Of a DNA stretch of 16,357 nucleotides, positions 10,101 to 16,357 are shown one piece after another. The first letter of the stretch is position 1; every line of letters starts with the position of its first letter. Made by a program: the position numbers and the translations under genes. The DNA is from Glomus cerebriforme. Its lineage: Eukaryota; Glomeromycota; Glomeromycetes; Glomerales; Glomeraceae. The DNA is taken from NCBI GenBank assembly GCA_003550305.1, contig QKYT01000194.1:29176-45532 (forward strand), written 5' to 3'. The notes under the pieces are model-generated. The model was not told the DNA's origin. It ran no database searches and worked only from the letters and a program-made list of their open reading frames with translations.

Positions 10101-12312
10101 GGCAGATGAGCTGGAAAAAACTTACAGATAAACAAGTAATTTATATGTGGAATAGTGTATTAGTACCGGCAATAAAGTATCAAATGCAAATGACTATTCT
10201 ATCAAAAAATGAATGCAAGACGATAATGAGACCAATTAAAAAATTGATTAAACGAAAAGCTAAATCATCAATTGCAACGCCGGATACAGTTTTATATAGT
10301 GATTTGTTTTTAAATGTAACAAATATATACGATAGACAACTAGAACACCATGCTAATACGATGCTTTATAAATTAAATAGTGAAGGAGAAATGGGGATTA
10401 GTACACGGATAAGATTGGACCAAATAAAACAAAATGAAATGTTATTAGGATGTGTACTAGAAAATATATATAATATTAAAAAAAGAACTGACGACATATT
10501 AATTAAGGGAATAAAATTGTTAGAAGAAAATAACTTTAGAATGTGCAATCATTTAAGGATACACAATCATATAGACAACAAAGGTAGTTTTAGAATCACG
10601 GATATATTAAATAATGAAATATTTAAAAAAAGTAAATTAAGTTTAAAATCAACAGATACAAAGTTTATTGAAGATATTATAACAGAAGATAATAAAATCA
10701 AACCGTGGAAGCAAATTTGTAATGAAAATGAAAGAAGTGCGAAGGGACGAATACCAAAATGGTACTTAGAAATTAAAAATATATTAACAAATAATAATGG
10801 TGGAAATAAATTAGAAGGTATATATAGTGATCTAGGAACCTTTAAAAAAGAATCGAAAAAAAGGGAAAAATTAAGTATTAGTAATAGTATAAAAAATTGG
10901 GAAAAATTAGAACAAGAATATTTAAAAGAGGATATAGAAAATTTGAATACAATTAATGAAAAAATGGTAGAAATAGATGATATATGGGGAAGGTTTAAAA
11001 TAATTAAAAATAGTATAGAAGATGAATTAATAGAAAATTATTATAATATTGATAACGTAAATCAAAGATATAAAATAAAAAGAGAGAAAAAAGATAAGAA
11101 CAGTGTGATAATGAAATGGAGTAAAATTATAGATGATAACGAACAGCCAATTATAAAAATAGAAGTAAACGATAGTGATATAGAAAGAAATTTATTAATA
11201 ATGTTAATTATAATAGGATTGACGGCGAAAGATAATGGAAAAATAATAATTGAAGCAGCTGAAGTAAGAGAAATATATAGTATAATGGAGAAAATGGATA
11301 AGGTTAAAGAAAAAGTGATGAGAAGAAAATGGAAAATAAGAAATATAAATTATATAGAAAGATTATTAGATATAACGGAAAAAAGGAAAATTTTTTGGTC
11401 GTTATTAGAAATAAAAAAGAAAGAAAAAATAATAAGTAAAAAGAAAAATAGTGATATAGGAGGGGAAATAGTAGATATTAATGAATTAGAAGAAACAATA
11501 CCAAGGAATAGATATCGATTATATTGGAATAGAAAATTAGTAAACGATCAAATAAGAGAAATGGTGAAGAAATATAATAAATTTAAATATTTAGGAGAGT
11601 GGTTAACATTAAAAATAAATAAAAATATACTAAATAATATAGGAAAAAATAAGATTGTTGGGAAAAAACGATAGAATATATAAAAAACAAAGAAGAAGGA
11701 GGGTTACAAATAACATCAGATAAAGATATGCGAGATAGGATTTATAATATTAAAAATTTAATTCAACAACTCCCAACATATAAAGTAATGACAAGAAGAA
11801 ACAAAGAAATATACGATGTGAAATGTCCTAGATGTAAAAAAGAAGAAGAAACATGATGCACATTTGGCAATGCGAGGCAAACGAAATTCAAATTCAAGAA
11901 ATTATACAAAATGAAATAAATAATCAAATAACAGCATTGCATCAAGAAAATATAATAATTAATAGGGAAAAATGGCATCAACGTATAACAGAAATTCTAA
12001 TAAAAAGATCGAATCACATTGAAGGGGGTTACGTTTATCACGAAATCATAAAGGGAATATTTAATATACAACTTTATGAAATGGAATCACAGCCAGAAAT
12101 CAAGGTGAAGATGGAAACTCTTATAACAAACATTGCAAGAAAGGCGAGAGAACTGATATGGAATAAACGATGTGATCAAGTGATAGATTTGGAAAAAAAG
12201 AGAGGTTTAACAAGATTAGAAAAACGAAAGACATCAAAAAATACAAAAACTAAATGATGAAGAAAGAAGGGCGATGATATTAGAAAAATATAAAAAAAAA
12301 TATAATTATTAA
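7181..12312 (+). pseudogene. LINE ORF2: AP-type endonuclease and reverse transcriptase, disrupted
   Basis: ORF2 nicks the target and copies the RNA. Endonuclease motifs: THNMRG (about 7468), LSETKL (7561), GDLNEN (about 7900), RIDYI (8071) and SDH (8155-8163). Reverse transcriptase motifs: FMDISKAYDS (about 9467-9510), DQGEVWSP (about 9650) and the catalytic FMDD (9817-9840). After an RNase H-like stretch lies a CPRC...HIWQC knuckle (11824-11873) and a basic tail to TAA 12310-12312. The start is probably ATG 7181, overlapping the ORF1 stop, but the frame shifts at the A-run 7327-7333. Other breaks: A-run 8775-8783; TGA at 9116-9118 where Trp is expected; and one-base shifts near 11652, 11854, 12210 and 12246. 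The open pieces at 7354, 8783, 9146 and 11853 are therefore one gene. Confidence 0.88.
7227..7333 (+). other. Polypurine tract between ORF1 and ORF2
   Basis: A run of about 105 bases made almost only of A and G (AGGAGGAGGAAAATAAGG, then A-runs of 7-9). It lies at the ORF1/ORF2 junction and includes the A-run where the probable ORF2 frame is broken. Such tracts can form unusual structure and are prone to slippage. Confidence 0.55.
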
Positions 12313-12543
12313 TTAATTAGTGGATCGTTGGATGGGAATACTTATAGAAACAAATTGTTGTCATAAAGGTGTATGGTATAAAACTAATATTTCAGACATA
12401 GTACAAAGTTTATATAGGGATTAGTAGATATAGTAGATAATAGTTTTTTTTGAAATCTTTATAATGTATTACATAGTTTACATATAATTATTCTTATATA
12501 ATTACAAAGTAAACGTATAAAGATACAAGTAAAATAAAAATAA
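12313..12543 (+). other. LINE 3' UTR and A-rich tail
   Basis: Non-coding, AT-rich sequence after the ORF2 stop. It ends in an A-rich tail of short TAAA/TAAAA units (about 12528-12543) directly before the right target-site duplication. No homology to the 3' repeat at 16240-16342 is visible, so they belong to different families. Confidence 0.6.
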
Positions 12544-12559
12544 ATAAATAATTATGAAT
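12544..12559. repeat. Target-site duplication, right copy
   Basis: ATAAATAATTATGAAT, the partner of 5174-5189. The sequence after it (TGTGTAACGGGTGG) is the host DNA that was interrupted. Confidence 0.75.
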
Positions 12560-12690
12560 TGTGTAACGGGTGGTGCATCTGCGCCTGATCTATTCCATAT
12601 TTTTTTTAGAACGAAATTTTGTTCGGGCGAAATGAAATAGCGTACTGCGGCGAACTGGTAGGTCAAATTAACATATATACAGTATATATC
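12560..12690. pseudogene. GC-richer coding-like island, strand ambiguous
   Basis: This short island is richer in G and C than its surroundings. On the plus strand a T-run ending in TAG (12611) could be a splice acceptor, followed by an open frame reading RNEIAYCGELVGQI to a TGA near 12690. On the minus strand a frame of about 45 codons is also open (including IWNRSGADAPPVTQF) and would continue across the LINE empty site to a stop in front of 5174. Only one, if either, can be right. I do not recognise either protein. It is probably a fragment of a gene near or in which the LINE inserted. Confidence 0.25.
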
Positions 12691-13155
12691 TGATATTGAT
12701 TTTTTTTTAATAGTTTATTATTTTTTTTTTTTTATTATAATTTTTTTGTAAGAGATAATTTTTTATAAATCGGATAACTGATATCTGATATATGAAAAAA
12801 TTTTTAAAATAGGCAGTTTTTCATTATTTTGAATAATATTCTATATTTGATCATATAAGCATATTTAAAAATTTCTTATACTATGCGAGATAAACATTTT
12901 ATTTATTATTTGTTTATATCTTAAAAGGTTTGGGATCACAGTTTGTATCAATCATCGGGAATATCAGACCAAAAATATTGTTTATAGTGTCTTTCAAAGT
13001 GTTTAATAACATAAATTGTAAACATAATTTATATCATTTTAATATAGCCAATATATTTTTTTATTCGGCATTGATATCTATAAATTTCTAATTACAAACA
13101 AATAAAAACTTTAAGCCACTCTATTGATAACCATGTGTGATCTAAGCTCATTGAT
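12691..13155. other. AT-rich stretch, no gene seen
   Basis: Long T-runs around 12705-12745 and generally low complexity. No gene is visible. If the Helitron end at 13156-13183 is real, at least part of this stretch should be Helitron interior, but I could not locate a 5' end. Confidence 0.4.
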
Positions 13156-13183
13156 CCCGGTGCGAAGCAACGGGTTACGCTAG
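13156..13183 (+). mobile_element. Helitron-like 3' terminus (hairpin plus CTAG)
   Basis: CCCGGTGC (13156-13163), a GAA loop and GCAACGGG (13167-13174) form a GC-rich hairpin with seven of eight pairs. Five bases later comes CTAG (13180-13183), followed by T. A GC hairpin just before a CTRR end, inserted before T, is the known 3' signature of Helitron rolling-circle transposons. The 5' TC end was not identified, so only the terminus is claimed. It abuts the 3' end of UGT gene B. Confidence 0.55.
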
Positions 13184-13196
13184 TAAAAAATTTATA

Positions 13197-15208
13197 TTAT
13201 TCTTTTTTTGGTTTTTGATCATTGACAATGAACCTAGTTAATTTAAATGTAACCCATAAAATTCCTCCAACAAATCCAAGAATGATACCTAATAAAGCTC
13301 CATAAACGTCATAATTATTTCTTTTAATGAATCCCATCCTAACATCAGCAGGAATCCATTCGTTTAAAAATTCTTCATCAATACCTTCATTAAGACTACT
13401 ACTATATAAAATATATTCAATCGAATCAGCAGCTCTATATTTTCTCTTACTGCTAATTTTAGCTAAAACTTCCATTCTCTTTAAATTTTTCTTTACATCT
13501 TCGTCTTTTAATAATATATCTATTTTATTTTTAATATCATTAACGTCCAAATTAAATTTATTTAACGTTAACGCTACGCCAGCTGATTTCAATTTTTCAC
13601 CGTTGCCTGTCTGATCAGCACCAAGAGGAAATATTAACATAGGAGTACCAGTATATAAAGATTCATGAATACTTCCTGCACCTCCATGACTTAAAAATAA
13701 TTTTATATTTGTATGATTAAGTACAGCGAATTGTGGTGCAAACTTTACAATATGGATATGTGGATGTTCGTTATTTAAGATTGATGAAGCTTGAAGTTGT
13801 GAACCATCAATTAGGTTTAATGTAGGATAGAAATCATCTTTATGTGTTTGAGATAATGCCCAAACTACACCATCAATTATATTTTCATTGATGGCTTCAA
13901 CGAATGATTGTAAAAGTTTGCTATTGTTCTCAACGGTTGTGGTGAAATATGTACCAAATGCTACATATAAAACTCGTTTATGCTTATTTATAAAATCAGA
14001 GAGTTCAAGTGTAAGTGTTGGATATTCCTCTGATAATACTGGTCCAATTTCCTATTAATTTGAAAAAAGAAAAAAAATTAAATTTTATCATTTACAAAAT
14101 CGGTATTAATGTAATAAATATTAACTCGATAGATACCTGAACATTTGGTGGTAGAGATTGAGGTAACTTTTTTTAAAATAAAAAGTTCACTTTTATAAAT
14201 AAATACAAACAAATTATAAAATCAATTATAAATTATAAATTTGTATTCGTCATAATAATTACCTCAAATCCGAAGAAAGTATCAACCAAAGCCAAAGTGA
14301 CTTTTGGTATGTTTCCAAAAGATAATTGATCTGGTTTAATATTAACTTGTTTTCTTACATTATTTAATTGATTTGCCAAAGGATAAAATATAAAAGACAT
14401 TTTAATAGGTTGTATTATCATACACCTAAATCTCTCCAAAAATGATTCATTTTCTAATGAGATGCTACAATGGAATAATGGATCGGATTTGTGTGATACA
14501 GGTGCAATAACTAAATAATTGAAAAATAGAGAATAATTTTAATAAATTTGAAAAAAAATTTTTAAAGGACATAATATCATTAAAAAAAATATATATATTA
14601 CATTGAAAAAATGAACTGAATCCAACGACAGGCTTTTTTAGAATGTTAGCAATATCTAAGCAAGCATCATTGATTAGAATATCACAAAAAAATAGGTCAA
14701 TTTCATATTCTTTAGCAACATTTTTATAATCTTCAATAATGTTATTGTACGTCTTTAAACTTTGTTCTATTATTACTGCAATTCTTTCATAATCATTTTT
14801 GTAAGCTTCTGCAAGTTTTTTTGTTTCTTTAAAGTTCAGTGAATTTCTCAATGAAATTTGTTTGACAGTTGGATATTCTGATGATGGCGTATAATTTCCT
14901 GATGTTAATAATATTACCTACGTATATAAGAAGTGAAATAATAAGATAAAGAACAAATTTGGAGATAATTTAACAACGTTAAAAATTTTAATATTTACAT
15001 TGTGACCTCTTTCAATTAAAATGGCAGCAATATCTAACATTGGTTTAAGATGACTTCTTCCTCCAATGTAAGAACCAATCAAAATATTCTTAGGCGAGCG
15101 ATCTATATCAATATTTCTACGAATATAATCTTGCGTCGCAGTAGTTGTAGTGTTAATATATAATAGAAGGAATATCGACAATAAAAAAATAAAATTTCTT
15201 TTAATCAT
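13197..15208 (-). CDS. UDP-glycosyltransferase B, five exons, paralogue of A
   Basis: This is a second GT1-family UDP-glycosyltransferase with the same gene architecture as gene A. Exons on the minus strand: 15208-14999, 14917-14602, 14510-14263, 14166-14137 (30-nt micro-exon, LPQSLPPNVQ) and 14051-13197. Introns are GT...AG, 81-96 nt. They join in frame to 552 residues without an internal stop. The last exon is open from its acceptor, although its first ATG lies well inside, at 13640. Features: signal peptide at the N-terminus; FAPQ, HGG (about residues 390-392) and PLGADQ nucleotide-sugar motifs; a C-terminal membrane helix ending in a short basic tail (KPKKE). The membrane anchor matches A closely, while the region around residues 90-150 is very different. 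A Helitron-like end lies 13 bp past the stop codon, so the 3' UTR may be transposon-derived. Confidence 0.92.
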
Positions 15209-15322
15209 TTTGATATTTTTTTTTTTATTGATGTTTATATTTATTGATTTATTTTGATTTTTATTGATATTTTGATGTCAAATCTTTAATATAAGAATTT
15301 CTTAAAGCTAAAACCCTTTCCA

Positions 15323-15330
15323 TATTTATA
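15323..15330 (-). promoter_or_regulatory. TATA-like box upstream of UGT gene B
   Basis: TATAAATA on the minus strand at the position equivalent to the one in front of gene A. Most surrounding sequence has diverged, which makes the retained box more convincing than the match alone. Confidence 0.5.
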
Positions 15331-15372
15331 GATTTTTTTTCAATGATTATCTAAGAATAACGATATTGTTTA

Positions 15373-15384
15373 ACCGATATTCCG
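15373..15384 (-). promoter_or_regulatory. Conserved CGG-N5-CGG element upstream of UGT gene B
   Basis: Exact copy of the 12-mer ACCGATATTCCG found upstream of gene A, here about 165 bp before the start codon and about 45 bp beyond the TATA-like box. It may simply be shared ancestry of the duplicated promoter. Confidence 0.4.
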
Positions 15385-16020
15385 TATGAACTATTTGCAC
15401 TTGTCGGGAAAATTTGTAATTTTTTTATAGTAATTGCATGAAAGAATTAAATGATTCACATATATTTTAGACGGATTTTATCCGATACAGATGGGCCTGG
15501 ATAATACCCGATACAATCAATCAGTTGGTATTCAAAATATATTTCCGTAATATTAATAATTTACAAGTTCAAATATAATCATCATGGAAAATACTTGAAT
15601 ATTTTAAAGTATTATTTCGAATAATATTCATTAAATGACATCTCGGAGTAATTAAATTCCTTATCCTAAAAATGGTTAGCCACAAATGATCGTTGATTTC
15701 ATATGCAAAGTAATAATTCTTTGCGTAAAAGGATCGGAAAATCCTATATTCCAAAATAGGTTATATTTAAATTATGAACTTTGATATATTTACATAATTA
15801 CATCGGATAAATTAAATAATTTTTTATGATTATAATAGGATTAGTTTATGTAGTGGTAGTGTTTGATGAATTTTCCAAGGAAACTAGACAAGTGTGTTAC
15901 ACAAATCCAAACTTAATTTAGACTCATGATAATCTTTATTCCGCGCTTAACCAAAATAATATCTTGAAATTGTTTTTCAAATTTAGTTTTTATTCAGTAA
16001 TATAATGTAATAAATTTATA
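15385..16020. other. Intergenic stretch upstream of UGT gene B, no gene seen
   Basis: AT-rich with a short repeated CCGATACA unit near 15489-15520. A 61-codon minus-strand frame at 15569-15754 has no recognisable features and is treated as chance. The stretch probably holds the distal promoter of gene B. Confidence 0.45.
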
Positions 16021-16230
16021 CAGATATTAATGAATATATTTGGAAGCCACGTTGTCATCAATTTATTTTGGATGAATTCAACGCTGGTATAAATAGAAGA
16101 TCTAAACTTAAAAAGAAATCAAACAATAGTCGTTCATTACCAAATACTAATTTTTCTAATATACAGTAGATATTAATTTAGATAGTCTTTATAAATCGAT
16201 TGTGTTTGGGGGCGATTGGTTACAATATTA
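16021..16230 (+). pseudogene. Retroelement C-terminal fragment with IWK-x-RC motif
   Basis: A frame from about 16021 reads NEYIWKPRCHQFILDEFNAG, then a Lys/Arg/Ser-rich stretch, to a TAG at about 16168. Further on, FGGDWLQYYSHSC appears before the TAA at about 16243. The first part resembles the end of the LINE ORF2 (IWNKRCDQVIDLEKKRG, near 12157-12207): same IW-x2-RC start, a Gly about 15 residues on, then a basic tail. The dispersed repeat directly follows. I infer the 3' end of a second, different LINE-type element with decayed coding sequence; a host gene is less likely. Confidence 0.4.
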
Positions 16231-16239
16231 TAGTCATTC

Positions 16240-16342
16240 TTGTTAACTATGTGTTATATTTCAATTGACAGATGCTGGTGTTTCGACTTAATACATTCGG
16301 TTGGCCAGTAGTACTGGAGGTATAATGCAAGGTTGAGTTCGT
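16240..16342 (+). repeat. Dispersed repeat, copy 2
   Basis: Second copy of the 3346-3441 repeat, better preserved (GATGCTGGTGTTTCGACTTA, then a GGCCAGTAGTACTGGAGG segment, then GTATAATGCAAGGTTGAG). It follows a coding-like remnant related to LINE ORF2 C-termini, which suggests it is the 3' UTR of that retroelement. It runs to within 15 bp of the window edge, so its true end may lie outside. Confidence 0.6.
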
Positions 16343-16357
16343 CAAGGTTCATCATTT

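Larger units (their letters stand above)
5190..12543 (+). mobile_element. Near full-length, inactivated LINE (non-LTR retrotransposon)
   Basis: The element is about 7.35 kb, lacks long terminal repeats, and carries ORF1, ORF2, a 3' UTR of roughly 230 bp and an A-rich 3' tail (TAAAATAAAAATAAATAA). It is bounded by a 16-bp target-site duplication, as expected for target-primed reverse transcription. The 5' UTR is short (5190-5293). The coding strand is strikingly A-rich. Both ORFs carry frameshifts and ORF2 also an in-frame TGA, so this copy is non-autonomous now, although the domains are still easy to read. The combination of endonuclease, reverse transcriptase and C-terminal knuckle places it in the APE-type LINEs; I do not assign a clade. 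Confidence 0.9.

Noticed and set aside
12670..12690. Short palindrome ATATATAC-A-GTATATAT as a regulatory site
   Set aside because: Alternating AT sequence makes such palindromes common by chance in this DNA.
13327..13614. Plus-strand frame of 95 codons
   Set aside because: It is the antisense shadow of the last exon of UGT gene B, with no supporting features.
13197..13640. Truncated UGT pseudogene beginning at ATG 13640
   Set aside because: The frame stays open upstream to the splice acceptor at 14052; it only lacks an ATG there. With its exons joined the gene is complete.
15569..15754. Minus-strand frame of 61 codons upstream of UGT gene B
   Set aside because: Short, in AT-rich DNA, with no motif, no paralogue in the window and no splice context.
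1..16357. CRISPR arrays, rRNA genes and complete tRNA genes
   Set aside because: No regularly spaced repeats and no rRNA or cloverleaf-complete tRNA were seen; the tRNA-like block at 3042-3146 lacks a convincing B box.

Overview
The window looks like a piece of an AT-rich fungal genome. The likely source is an arbuscular mycorrhizal fungus of the Rhizophagus type. That placement is an inference from the base composition, the short introns (81-96 nt, GT...AG) and the style of the glycosyltransferase and LINE families; no rRNA or other marker gene confirms it.

Layout. Two paralogous, intact, five-exon genes for membrane-anchored UDP-glycosyltransferases lie on the minus strand at the two ends: gene A at 264-2280 and gene B at 13197-15208. 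Their exon/intron structure is identical, including a 30-nt micro-exon. They share a TATA-like box, an upstream CGG-N5-CGG element and most of intron 1, so they are a fairly recent tandem duplicate. Between them is a transposon-rich interval. Its centrepiece is a nearly full-length but inactivated non-LTR retrotransposon (LINE) on the plus strand, about 5190-12543, flanked by an exact 16-bp target-site duplication (5174-5189 and 12544-12559). The LINE has an ORF1 (coiled coil, RRM-like regions, two CCHC knuckles) and an ORF2 (AP-type endonuclease, reverse transcriptase, what looks like a catalytically dead RNase H-like region, a C-terminal zinc knuckle). Both are broken by several one-base indels and one TGA, so the copy cannot now encode its proteins.

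The rest of the interval holds smaller pieces: a tRNA-like structured repeat with two strong hairpins (3042-3146), two copies of a dispersed repeat (3346-3441 and 16240-16342), coding remnants of unknown identity (3150-3373, 3942-4076 minus, 4331-4674, and about 12612-12690), and a Helitron-like 3' terminus (13156-13183) ending 13 bp beyond the stop codon of UGT gene B. At the right edge a second retroelement fragment encodes a short domain (IWK-x-RC) resembling the C-terminus of the LINE ORF2.

The two UGTs probably glycosylate small lipophilic or sterol-like acceptors at the ER membrane; their real substrates cannot be read from the sequence. I found no convincing new multi-gene system. The best leads are the divergence of the UGT acceptor-binding exons against near-identical introns, the degenerate RNase H of the LINE, the ORF1/ORF2 overlap, and the Helitron end next to UGT B.
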